From the NCBI GenBank assembly GCA_020543525.1, contig JAHYIO010000023.1, positions 2,294,001 to 2,358,000 of the forward strand: 64,000 nucleotides of DNA, written 5' to 3'. This DNA is from Coriolopsis trogii. Lineage: Eukaryota > Basidiomycota > Agaricomycetes > Polyporales > Polyporaceae. Below, in pieces: positions 1 through 10,484 of this stretch. Numbering within the stretch: position 1 is the first letter of the stretch; every line of letters starts with the position of its first letter. The notes under the pieces are model-generated. The model was given only the letters and a program-made list of their open reading frames with translations. It did not search any database and was not told where the DNA came from. Made by a program: the position numbers and the translations under genes.

Positions 1-1
1 C

Positions 2-2569
2 GAGTTCGTTGGTTTGACAGAAAAAATCTCATGCAAGAAAGAGGCAACGCGACTCGATAACAGACAGCACCCATTAACTCCGAGAGGCCGTCCTGAAGAA
101 CCGCGGGGCCAGTTTCTGCCCAGTCATCCGCACCACAAAACACACATATTGCGACGTCGTGTGTTATGGGTTATACCAGTCGTGCTAGGAGACCGGATAC
201 CACGTTGTGACCGGTCGGACGAGGAAAGAGAGCAGTGGGCACGCACTATCGTGACCCTATTTACTCCCTGGAGACAGCCAAGCGACCTGAAACAAGACCA
301 CGAAACCTGGTTGCAAACGTACGAAAGACAAAAAGCTCGCATTCCTCCTCAGCACATGTCGATAATAAAGAATATGAATGTTCTGTCAGAATGCAAAGAT
401 GCACGAGACAAAGCACACAGTGAGAGACACAATGCTATACGCACTGAGATTGCTAGGATAGGCGCAGGACAATCTGAATATGACCCTGCTCGAGTCCTCG
501 ATAACCGTGCCTCGTCACCAGGCCACATCAATTCTGAAGGTATGGAGTTAGATATGGAAGCTAGCCTCACTCACCATAACGACCTCGCTGACATGCTCGA
601 CAAACTAATCTCCGTGCCGGCTCGGAATGCTATTGACCAACACGTCGCGAAATACATACCAGATCCACAAGATCCGCTTCCTCCACCTCCGTCTCATCTG
701 AAATCCGCTGAAGAAGCTGCGTTTCTTGAAGAGATACATACCCAAATGAAGAGCCTGAAACGCAAGCGGCGCCCTACTGAGAATGATAACCACTCACAAG
801 CAGAGTCGTCGACCGGATCCCGCAAAAGACCGCGACTAGACTCGGACTTATCACATCGCTCACCGATCACTGACATCACACAATTGCAGTCCAGTGACAA
901 CAACAGCGGCCAGATAGGACACGATACAAGACCCAAGACAACTGAAGAGTTGCAGGGGACTATCGATCAAGTTGTTCTGGAATTTGACCTACAACACAAC
1001 GACGAACAGCTACGAGCTTTCACCATAGTCGCCCATCACGTATGCTTCGGAGGACCACAATTACTGATGTATGTGGGGGGGATAGGAGGGACCGGGAAAT
1101 CATACGTCATAAATGCGATTCTGCGGTTGTTCACATTACTTGGAAAGAGAAAGCAAATCATGGTTTCCGCAACAACAGGCGCTGCAGCGACTCTGATTGG
1201 TGGTTATACCATTCACTCTCTACTCATGCTCCCGAAGCGCAACATCAAACCGGATTTTCAAGCGCTCACAGTCATGTGGAGAGGAGTAGAGTACCTCGTG
1301 ATTGATGAAGTATCGATGATGAGCACGACGCTCATGTGCGATGTCAATACTCGTTTGAAGCGCGCGAAAGGGTCCGTCGATGGTAAATCGGACGAACGTC
1401 CCTTCGGAGGCATCAACGTCATTTTCACAGGCGACTTCGGCCAACTTCGGCCCGTGGGCGGCAAGTCACTCTTCAGTCACGACCTCGTTTCTAATCCTGA
1501 GTTGCTGAACATCCAACATGCTAAGACTACCGCGGCGCTGCAAGGTATGTATCTATGGAGACTTGTGAACACTGTCGTGATACTCAGAAAGAACCAGAGA
1601 CAACGCGGCGACAGCACATTTAGCGATCTCTTGGCACGCGTACGTGTGGGCGAGAGCGCGAACGCGTTGCATCGAGGTGTCGCTGATGATTTTCGTACCC
1701 TTCAATCGCGCCTGTTACAGAATCTCCCTTCTCCTACCAGCTCAGGCGACACTGTGTTTCAAGATAGTCCTGTCATTGTGGGAAGCAAACATGTCCGCGA
1801 CCTCATAAACCTCCGCATAGTTCAACACCACGCGAACGCTCTACGAACACAAGTCCACTTCTACCACTCCCGTGACTTCATAACTGATCAAGCAGTATGT
1901 GGAAAAGAACAGGAAGATCTTTGGTTACAATCGGCGACTGTTGCAAAAGATTCTCTCGGTAAGCTCCCGCTTTTCCCTGGCATGAAAGTGATGGTGCAAG
2001 AGAACATCGCATTTACTCACCATGTCGTCAACGGCGCAATTGGAACTATACAGGATATCAAGTACGAACAAGAGAACGGAAGGAGGTACGCAGTCATGGT
2101 GCTTCTGAAAATACCTGGTGCAGGGCGGGTATCTGAACACTATCCCGAAGATCATGTCCCAATATTCCCAGAATCTACGATCTTCGAGTGGACCTGTACC
2201 CGGAAAACCAAAGACACCCCAGCAAAAACTGTGATGGTGAAAAGATTCCAACTTCCCATATTGCCGGCGTATTCATATACTGATTATAAAGCCCAGGGTC
2301 GATCATTGAGCAGTGCGATCATCGACCTTGCCAGTGCACGAAGTCTGCAAGGAGTATATGTTATGCTCTCTCGAGTACGTTCATTAGCAGGCCTGGCTAT
2401 TCTCCGCCCCTTCGCAAAGAACAAGATTTTTCAGCGGCTCTGCCAAGAACTGCGAGTAGAGATGGCGCGTCTTGATGACCTCGACAAGGCCACTTCACGT
2501 CGTTTCCAGAAGCTTTCTTCCCGATATCAATCAGTCCGTACGTCTGCAATGTCGTTGCATCAGATCTGA
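2..2569 (+). CDS. Helitron Rep-helicase, C-terminal PIF1-like helicase part (5' truncated by window)
   Basis: This is the C-terminal half of a Helitron transposase. Its PIF1-family 5'-3' DNA helicase unwinds DNA during rolling-circle transposition. The frame is open to the left edge with no convincing ATG, so the Rep nuclease lies outside the window. The N-terminal ~140 residues have the Helitron linker pattern (IPRCDRSDEE, LFTPWRQPSDLK, ECKDARDKAH). Helicase motifs follow: Walker A GGIGGTGKS, Walker B VIDEVSMMS, FTGDFGQLRPVGG, then YTDYKAQGRS and YVMLSRVRSL. The frame ends at TGA 2567-2569 after the usual final helicase motif, so the C-terminus looks complete. No stop or frameshift is visible, so this copy may be recent. 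A Helitron 3' hairpin plus CTRR end was not identified downstream. Confidence 0.9.
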   Translation, partial: EFVGLTEKISCKKEATRLDNRQHPLTPRGRPEEPRGQFLPSHPHHKTHILRRRVLWVIPVVLGDRIPRCDRSDEEREQWARTIVTLFTPWRQPSDLKQDHETWLQTYERQKARIPPQHMSIIKNMNVLSECKDARDKAHSERHNAIRTEIARIGAGQSEYDPARVLDNRASSPGHINSEGMELDMEASLTHHNDLADMLDKLISVPARNAIDQHVAKYIPDPQDPLPPPPSHLKSAEEAAFLEEIHTQMKSLKRKRRPTENDNHSQAESSTGSRKRPRLDSDLSHRSPITDITQLQSSDNNSGQIGHDTRPKTTEELQGTIDQVVLEFDLQHNDEQLRAFTIVAHHVCFGGPQLLMYVGGIGGTGKSYVINAILRLFTLLGKRKQIMVSATTGAAATLIGGYTIHSLLMLPKRNIKPDFQALTVMWRGVEYLVIDEVSMMSTTLMCDVNTRLKRAKGSVDGKSDERPFGGINVIFTGDFGQLRPVGGKSLFSHDLVSNPELLNIQHAKTTAALQGMYLWRLVNTVVILRKNQRQRGDSTFSDLLARVRVGESANALHRGVADDFRTLQSRLLQNLPSPTSSGDTVFQDSPVIVGSKHVRDLINLRIVQHHANALRTQVHFYHSRDFITDQAVCGKEQEDLWLQSATVAKDSLGKLPLFPGMKVMVQENIAFTHHVVNGAIGTIQDIKYEQENGRRYAVMVLLKIPGAGRVSEHYPEDHVPIFPESTIFEWTCTRKTKDTPAKTVMVKRFQLPILPAYSYTDYKAQGRSLSSAIIDLASARSLQGVYVMLSRVRSLAGLAILRPFAKNKIFQRLCQELRVEMARLDDLDKATSRRFQKLSSRYQSVRTSAMSLHQI

Positions 2570-2927
2570 AGCTAATCAGACAGTCATCACATTCAACTCC
2601 TTCTGCTCTCCAAATAGACATAACTCAGACTCGACGAAACTTGTCTCAGCTTCTCACCGCGCATATCGGGAATCAGAAAATTGACGCACCTTCCACGCTC
2701 ACGACGAATTGACCGTACCGTGGAAATCCTTCCATAAATAAGTTAAACGGCAATCAAATACTGACATATATATCAGCGCGACGCAGAAACATTCATACCA
2801 CTCGTACCACTCTCGCCTAACTTGACAAATCTCCCGATGATTCATAACATGAACTCCTCATTCACGGCCAATGTCAGAGTCGGTAAGTTACATGGATCAG
2901 ATACTTTTTGTGGTCGCCTAATATGGT

Positions 2928-4112
2928 ATGTCTCTTAGATGTACCCTCCCAACCGCAATCGCTGCTATTGCAGTGAGCAACTCAGCTTATGCACACCTCA
3001 TGACGATTAACATCGATCACAGGCTCCACCCGGAATTGCTAGACATCATAGCGGATTCGATGTCCATTACCGACACCAACATCTGGAAACAAGTCTGCAA
3101 GAAGATGTATGGCGTAGTCACCGCCTCTCTCATACGCTCTATGCGAGCGGTGCTCAAGGACTTCGTCCCTTACCCATTCGCCCTCCTTGCACATATCACC
3201 AAGTACGACGCCGTGATAGGAGGCGTGACCGCGACCTCTTTCATGCGACGCATGAGACACTTGCCGAACGAAGTGCTCGTGATCTACTCCCCTTACGACT
3301 CCTTCACTTCCCTTATCGACAGCATTCTACACTGCATCAGCAACGCGTCGTCCATAGAGAGAATGGAGAAGGGTTTCTACAAGGGGCGAACTATCGCTGA
3401 CCGTGGCGTCGACACGTATGCCATATTCCATCTCCGTTCGAATCGTACGATGGTTCTCTGTCGCTCCGCCACAACGACGGTCCTCGCCAGTCTCACGCGT
3501 GCCCCGTCAACCGCTCATGCGACTTTCTTCAACGAGTATGTCTACGGATGCGCTTACGCTCCCTTGACGCTCGCCGGTCGTGGGATCATCGCGTCGGGAA
3601 GGCTTGCCAATCACACACCACTTGACCGCGATATCCTGAACGACTTTGCTCGAGCGGGCTTCACATTCGCCGTCACCGCTACAGTATGGCCGGACTATGC
3701 CAATTTTAGCGAGCCCGTGAACACGGTCTATCCCTGTTTGCGGGAGGAATACGTATGCCCTCACCAATCTCGCTACTTCGGCGATATGGGCTCCATCCTG
3801 GGGTTCTTGGACCCTCTTGTCATGCCACCAGACCAACTGCGCAAGCAGCACCGCCTGCCTTATGGACCTAGCGTGGTATGGCGGCTCTTCACGGAGTTTG
3901 AATGTCTGGGCTACTGTTTGACCCTCGATCCCGTCCTTCCCCTATCGATCTTATCCGTCCCAACCCTTTTGGTATCTCGTAAGACATTTGCATTGGCAGA
4001 ACCACCCCGGGGCATACGCCGATTTGAGCCTCGTACCCTTCCATCTCCTCCTCCTTCGTCCGCCCATGCACTTCCCGGTTCTCATCTTCGTACCCGCCGT
4101 AACACCATTTAA
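2928..4112 (+). CDS. Unrecognised protein, possibly a lineage-specific basidiomycete family
   Basis: This is a 394-residue open frame with good coding character that I cannot assign. After ~30 residues comes HPELLDIIADS, resembling the opening of F-box-like fungal proteins. The middle (KYDAVIGGVTATSF, EVLVIYSPYDSFTSLIDS) loosely resembles a large Agaricomycete family of unknown function that starts with a substrate-like 'SGS/T-AL' segment; this link is an impression only. The start is uncertain. An ATG at 2837 with an intron 2883-2973 (gtaagt...ctattgcag) joins in frame and would replace the first ~16 residues. With the 2928 start, the first 22 residues look like a weak signal peptide. The C-terminal ~70 residues are Pro/Arg-rich and may be a misread intron or tail. 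Confidence 0.5.
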   Translation: MSLRCTLPTAIAAIAVSNSAYAHLMTINIDHRLHPELLDIIADSMSITDTNIWKQVCKKMYGVVTASLIRSMRAVLKDFVPYPFALLAHITKYDAVIGGVTATSFMRRMRHLPNEVLVIYSPYDSFTSLIDSILHCISNASSIERMEKGFYKGRTIADRGVDTYAIFHLRSNRTMVLCRSATTTVLASLTRAPSTAHATFFNEYVYGCAYAPLTLAGRGIIASGRLANHTPLDRDILNDFARAGFTFAVTATVWPDYANFSEPVNTVYPCLREEYVCPHQSRYFGDMGSILGFLDPLVMPPDQLRKQHRLPYGPSVVWRLFTEFECLGYCLTLDPVLPLSILSVPTLLVSRKTFALAEPPRGIRRFEPRTLPSPPPSSAHALPGSHLRTRRNTI

Positions 4113-4513
4113 ACGGTCTTTCTGTTTGTATTTTCTTGGCGAACTTGTATCACAAAGATATGCTTCCCGCACTGAAACAATACATGCCTTTTTTCATAGT
4201 TCACGCCGCGTTCGCCCTAGCGCCGATGGAATTGCTTACAAATACCCCACATTTCCCAAGGGCCGGCGGATGTCGCTGGCACTCCCACGGCTCTTGCGCC
4301 CATCCTTCCACCAATCTCGAAGTGTCCTCTGTTATAACAGTGGTATCAGTATCTAAAGACAAAGTACGTCTCATATCAATGGCCTGATGCACCCACTCAC
4401 GACCAACACCAAGTCGCAGAGCTTCGTGAAGAATAGTGAATCCTCTCCTCCGTCCTCGCGTAGAGCTCGCGCAGCCAGCAGTTTCTGCTGCTTCAGTCGT
4501 CTGCCACACAATC

Positions 4514-5753
4514 ATGTCTCCCGCTCCTACGTGCGATAATCGCACAGGCAAGCGAACGAGCGCCCGAAACGATGATTCTCTTTTGCCTCCCGTACCCTCA
4601 CTAGACCCATCGCGCATACAGTCGGAGCATGTCCGTGTTGTTGACCGAAACAACATGGCGGTATATGACAACGGACCAATGAACGGTGAAGATTGGCGTG
4701 CTCAACTCAAGAACGTAATGCTTAATGTTATACGCGATGGTACGCAAGTGATCTTCTGTAGCAAATGCTACTAGCGGTCTGATTTAAACCCCGCCCACCA
4801 CAGCACCTGCAAGACCGCCGAACGTTGTCATAGACTCAGCGGAGACCCTGCCAGCAGACATTGCGTTCAACGCAGAGACCGTACGCCTGCTCTGCGACAT
4901 CCTCACCTTAGTCCGTACACGGGACAGTGAGCACCAGTGGTCCTATTTGCCTGACCTCGCACTCACACACTGACCCTCCTCCATCTTCTTCAGACACGTC
5001 CCGCTTGATCCTCCACGCCCTCACACCCATCCCACTCCTTCCCATCCTCACCTCGACCCGCTTCTCCGCCTCCCTCGCACACCTCACCGCCCACCCTACC
5101 GCGCTCCTCGTCCACCTTGCCTCCGCATACCTCACCCCGCCCCCGACGTTCTCCCCGGCCCGAAAAGTTCTGGGGCGTGTTCATTCCCATTGCAGAGCGC
5201 CATTACAAGGTCGAGCGACTCGTCTTTGGACCAGGGGGCGAAAACAGCAGCCAGTAAGAGTTCGTCGTCGAGGTGCTCGTGCGCGGCGGCGTCGACACTT
5301 CAGGAAGGCGACGCGGGACGGAGCGGGGGCTCGAACACTGGTCGCCTACTCCTGACGGCGTGTGTGAGCTCCGAGAGCTCGATGATCTCAGATCTCTGTG
5401 GGCAAAAAAGCAGACGGTCCCGGAGGTACGAAATCCTTTCACTCACATTACCTGATTATCAAGAGCTGATGTGGTCCGTGCGTGCAGGTGCATAACACTG
5501 CAGACCCAACGCAAAACCTGCCCCCAAACCTGCATCTGACCCCGGAACAACAACGTGCCCGGGCCAGCGTTCCATTGCCGTATGCACACGAAGGTATGCA
5601 ATGGCATTGTGCGATAGGTAAACCTGTCCTGATCATCCCCTTGCTGCAGGCAAAGCCCTTCCACCCTCACAAGTACCAGGTGCCATCCTATACGATCCCG
5701 ACTCGGACGACGACCTGGATGACGACGATCCAGACGAAGATCTGGATATATGA
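4514..5753 (+). pseudogene. ELP5: ELP5-like Elongator complex subunit 5, disrupted
   Basis: Elp5 is a RecA-fold subunit of the Elp4-5-6 ring of Elongator, which modifies wobble uridines in tRNA. Pieces join in phase: exon ..4739 (EHVRVVDR, NGEDWRAQLKN), intron 4740-4803, exon 4804-4926 (NVVIDSAETL), intron 4927-4993, exon 4994-5425 (SRLILHALTP, FWGVFIPIAERHYKVERLVF, EFVVEVLVRG), intron 5426-5487, exon 5488-5593 (ARASVPLPYAHEG), intron 5594-5649, exon 5650-5753. The last exon carries the hallmark tail ILYDPDSDDDL...DEDLDI. Two lesions interrupt it: a +1 frame change near 5161 and an in-frame TAA at 5255-5257. Its N-terminus is not resolvable; no clear ATG exists before 4514. The conserved splice sites and C-terminus suggest recent damage or sequence errors. 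Confidence 0.72.
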
Positions 5754-7215
5754 TATCTCCGAGTATGTCCCGAGATCATGTATCATAGGGCTAGTAGTAC
5801 GAAGCTCTGATTGGGAAGCGACTTCGTGTAGCGATAGGAAAACGATGGATGAAAACAAAAAAGGACAACAAATGCGACAGACAATAACCCTGAAAACTCA
5901 GTCAACAATTTAAACCAGCTATAACGTCCGCGCCCTCTCGATCTTTACGACTCCTCTCTCACCCTCCGCGCAATCTCGTCAAACTCGAAAGCCAACGCCC
6001 GCATAAAGCTAAGCTCTTCTTCGTGTTCCAGTCTCCCCACATCATCGTCGTCTCCATAGTCGGAACCAGACAAGTCGAACAACAAGCTGAGACTTGAGCT
6101 GAAGCGCAGCGTCTTCGTAATCAAAGCCCTCGATCCTCAGGTACGCGGCCCTCAAAAGTCTAACCGACATCATCCGAGGAGGGCGTTCGAGGGCTCGAGG
6201 GGCCGGCTTGGGAAGCCCGAGCCCGGCTCCCGAGCCTAGGCTTGGGCATCTCTATATGTTATTAACGAAGATGAGACAGCGGCCTCTGCCACGGTTAGCC
6301 GCTGTTCGGCGTCTCCATTGCCCAATTGGGAACACCACGCCACGTCAGCTGTATTCGGCGCTTTGGTGGTTTTCCCGAAGTATCCTGGCCCGGAACAGGA
6401 GACCAACATCGGCAACATTTCTGGCCTGTTCTGGGGGTGGTATACATCGTTGCTCGTCGTGAGAAACACATCAGCGACTGCGGAATCATATACCCCCACG
6501 GTTCGATACTATCCAGTAGAGGAGTGGCTGTGCTAACAATCAGTTCAACTCGTCCATATGCGTTCTCCTACGGGTACAATGCAGGATTGTGCAGCCGGGA
6601 CTTGTTACTCAGACGATCACGTAAAGTGCATGTTGCCAAACCGTGAGGTTCTTTGTTCTGTTATCACTCACCTCTGATCCACGCATCTAACAGACGAATC
6701 AGTTTTATTGATGCAGGCAGCCACCGTCATAGTGTAGTTGTCTGGTGAGTTAAAGGTTCTCTTGTTATCCGTTTATTTTACTAACTCGGCTACATTGGTC
6801 TCACAGTAGCAGTCGAATCTGTAGCCTCTAGTACCATGAAACACCAGTCCAAAATCGATAGATTGCATGAAGAACGTACCAGCATAATCACGGACTGGAT
6901 TACGGTCATAATCGTCATATTTATGACCACAAATTACCCTGACATGCTTCAAACAACCTTGCCTATATGTCTGTTGTTGGTCCGTACGTGCTGCGGTACT
7001 ATGTGTCGCGCTCTCCTGGAATGCGGTAAGCGCCCGACTATCCTCCCACATGCATCCTCCGAATATGTTGTCTGGTATCCCTTCCGCCGGGAAATGACTC
7101 TGAGCAGCAGCACGAGCTATTTCTGGACTGTGCTGCGACACTCATAGCTTCTAACGACTCAGACGCCTTCCTTCGCTCGCTCTGCAACCAATATTCACAA
7201 TCACTCCCTACGACT
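5754..7215. other. Intergenic, no supported gene; one C/G-rich repetitive patch
   Basis: No open frame here has motif or splice support. Around 6185-6245 there is a patch of repeated and partly inverted CGAGCC/GGCTCG words, which looks like debris of a repeat or a short inverted-repeat element end. The right part (about 7140-7215) is presumably the promoter of the T5orf172 gene. Confidence 0.5.
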
Positions 7216-7969
7216 ATGGCCACCGCAAAGACCACCAAACGAAACACTGAGAACAGCACCAAGCACAGCAGCAAGTACAGAGGTACGTAAAGAGTAATAT
7301 ATGTCATCAGTTACTGACTTCCTTAGGATATATTCCTCGGACGCTGCTTGGACCCGCGCGGCGGCGCCTGCAAGCCGCAATGCGCAAGAAGATCTCGACT
7401 GCAGACACGAAAGGCTATATCTATGCCTTCGTAGTCAAAGGCAGGAGTCAATTGACGACTGTGTCACTACCTCTTACATGATTTTATAGGCAAGGCTCCG
7501 CGCGGTTTCGTGGACATCAAGGTCGGTCGAACGATCCATCTGCAGCAACGACTCCAAGAGTGGGCCCAGTCCTGCCCGTCCTCGCGTCAAGTCCTCCTTG
7601 GATTTTGGCCTTCGCCCAAGTCGTATGTATTCGGCAATGTTGCACTCCGCGACAAAGCCGCCCTCGAAAACCTCCAAGTCGGACCGCCTGCCAAGGCCTG
7701 CCACAAACTCGAACAACTCATACATATCGAGCTGTCAGAAATAGCTACCAAGACACATGATGAGTGTTACGACTGTGAGTGCGACATACTTGTTTTGTGG
7801 TCTTTCTGCTCAATACTTATGTTCACTCGCCTCACCACTAGGCGGTAAGACGCATTGCGAAATCTTCCGCTTTCCTCGCTCAAAGGGTAAACTCGGGGTA
7901 GGCGAGTGGACCGATATTATACGCCCTATGATTGAGAGGTGGGACCGCTTCGTGAATTCTCGCGCATGA
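7216..7969 (+). CDS. T5orf172 / MUG113-type (GIY-YIG-like) domain protein
   Basis: Four exons give a ~199-residue protein: 7216-7282, 7327-7446 (or 7440), 7490-7774 and 7842-7969; all joins keep frame. The domain is recognisable from KGYIYAFVV, VDIKVGRTIHLQQRL, KACHKLEQLIHIEL and the end CEIFRFPR followed by WTDIIRPMIERW. This matches the T5orf172 family, named for a phage T5 protein and the fission yeast meiotic gene mug113, related in fold to GIY-YIG nucleases; the biochemical role in fungi is unknown. The second donor is ambiguous: either GT at 7447 or GC at 7441, with the same phase. The first ~45 residues are basic and possibly disordered (KTTKRN, RRRLQAAMRKK). No sign of decay is visible. 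Confidence 0.85.
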
Positions 7970-9097
7970 TTCAATTGCTTGTGGTTGCTGCGGTATCGCT
8001 TCCAGCTGTCTGGGTATCATTGCGTCAATCTCGCCTCTCACGTTTGTTTGTTCTCATCCAGTTGTCTTTGCTGTGCTGTATCTGCATGCTCGACTTCAAT
8101 GACTGTTGATACTACTACGAAGGACCGTCCACAATGCTGTACTATACTAAATCTGCTCGGTCTCTGTTCTGTATGCTGCTCGCGCTGATCAATCTCACTC
8201 GTCTCGCATTCCATAGTACAATACAAATCATATATCACATGTAATGTATTGTCGTCCCTTCGAGCTGCAGCATCCGTGCATGTCACGTGCGAATAGTCCC
8301 CAAACGCCGTACGCGCCTTTACTAGCAGTCCGGTATCCAGTAGCTCTGACTATCAAAATGGATGCGTTCCGGTGCGCCCGAACGTCAGCAAGAGGGTGTC
8401 CGGGGTACCTGCACCTGGGAATACCTTGCCATACATTGCCACCTGAAACACATCAACATTACCTTGTACGGTCACTTTCCCACCCCAAATGGACTCGCCT
8501 TTAATCCTCCCCAGACCTGTCCACATTGCGTGTCCAGGAATTTCTCAGAGATCAGCAAGTAATTGGATGAGCAATTGCCGCCGCTGACCTCTTGAGTTCG
8601 CTGTATGTGACTAAGATTGAGTGCGGTCCTGGGAAGCGACCGCCGGGATACTCAGCCTTCCCTGCGAACTTCCAAACGTGATCGTAATATGTCTGTTCTC
8701 TTCAGTAACGCATGATCATTACCACTCGGATCATCACTGTAATATATGGTCCTTCTGACGAGTGGACATTCACACGCATGCTGGCCATGGTAACCTGAAT
8801 GCCGTGAATTTGCATACTTAAAAGGAGGCGAGCTTTACATGGTCGGTATAGAGGGAGGTGACGGGCAAGTACAGAATGCAATAGTCACATCAATGGCAAC
8901 ATAGGGGTATCTATGCGAGCATTGAGTCAAAGGTGGCGTAGAAGCACTACCGAGAAATAGGACATACCGGGGTATCTGGTCTTCATATTTTGACCACAAC
9001 AAAGACATCCTGAATCAAGACAAACATTGTCTAAGTCCGAACCCTACATCACAAGTGAGCGCTGAACACATAGGCGGGTGAAACGCGACGTACATGC
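7970..9097. other. Intergenic, nothing recognised
   Basis: Only short open frames with no motif, splice or composition support on either strand. Confidence 0.5.
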
Positions 9098-9645
9098 TCA
9101 CTCTCTCCTGCACGATCCACCGACGCCGATGGTAGGGCCCGGTATTGTAGGGGGTACACCCGCGAATATACCAGCGAACGCCGCCGCCCAAGGCATGAGC
9201 CGATCCCACAAGCCGGAGAAGAGCCGGCGGAGCTTGGCTAGCAAGCAATTCGGGTTCTTTCGGTCTGTATCCACGAACCCGACGTCGAGTGCACGCAGGT
9301 TTTCGTTGTCGGGAAAGTCGTCTTTGACTTGGTATTGACGTTGGTATCGCATGGCGTTCGAGAGTTGTCTGACGGACCTGGCCATGGTGAGGAAGCCCGT
9401 CATCATGACCATGCAGAAGAAGAACGCTGGTCTCGAACTACAATTTAGAGAGATCAAAATGCAGGGGCAGGTTGTAGCTCACCCAGAGCTAGCGCGAGTC
9501 TAAGATAAATCTCCCATTCGACAACGCCTGCCTGTGCATCGCTTATTTCGTCATCTGGCGGACAAGCGATCGAGAGGTTGTTGATGCTGCCGACGCTACT
9601 GTTGATGTTGCTGCCAAAAATCAGGGTGAAGTTACGAGGTGGCAT
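9098..9645 (-). CDS. Weak hypothetical protein with hydrophobic segments
   Basis: The reading starts at ATG 9645 (MPPRNFTLIF) and runs ~54 residues to a gtgagc donor. Skipping ~56 bp to an acceptor just before FFFCMVMMTGFL restores a second open stretch of ~110 residues. The joined protein has two hydrophobic patches (FFFCMVMMTGFLTMA and WAAAFAGIFAG) around a charged middle (YQRQYQVKDDFPDNENLRAL). The two frames meet cleanly across a plausible intron, which is why it is listed. No family was recognised, the 3' end may be another intron, and it could be a remnant of a larger membrane protein. Confidence 0.3.
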
Positions 9646-10484
9646 GAGAGGTTTGGTAGATCTGCAAGACTGAGGTGTAAGTGAGAAAGCCCGAGTCCGG
9701 TAACATAGCCTTGGTCAAGTCTTTTATATGCTACATAGTCTCAGTAGCAGGATAGATGCGCAACTTTCGGATAAAAGACGCAAGATATCCAGATATTCAG
9801 CTGTACGCTGACACGAGATTCGACCTCGAAGCAGGGAACGAGAGACATGGCATTCCGAACAATTGATCAGCACGGGCGTCAAGGAATGCCATGCCGGATA
9901 TCCAGGATACGTCAGGTCCCAAATCTACGGTGTATACGTGGATATCCACCCTGGGACATCTCAAGCGGGAGCCCATGCGCCCGACAAACTTCAGATAAGT
10001 GCGGGGTAGGAAATCCAATCATGGACGAGTCAGTGCGGTAAGTGCATCTTGAGGGGCTGTTGACAGGACGGCCAACAAGCTGAGAGTATTGGTAGCCAGA
10101 ATACTGGCTCATATGCCATGAGTGTCGAAGGTATGTCGCCTTGCTCCTCACAAGTGGTGAAGGTTGTAGACGCAGTCGACGGCAACTCCAACGACAACAT
10201 CTTCCACAGTTGGAGACAGAGTGACGGCCAGAGACTAGACTAGGCCACTATCGTGGCAGAAGAGCTCACGAGTACCAGAGACAGTCTGTAAACCAGGAGA
10301 TGAAGATGGTGGTAGGAACAAGAGGAGGGCAGGCGCGTGAACCTACATGGAGGGGTCATGGGCGCTTCGTGACTTCGCCCCGGTCCACCACCTTCCACGC
10401 CTACGCATACCGTCACCGTGCCCGACGCAAAGTTGGCCCCGACGGCCAACGTAACGGTCTACGAGTAGTCGGCTGTCCTACACC
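9646..10484. other. Intergenic, presumed promoters; no gene seen
   Basis: No supported frame. The right end is the upstream region of the Msp1-type ATPase. Confidence 0.5.
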
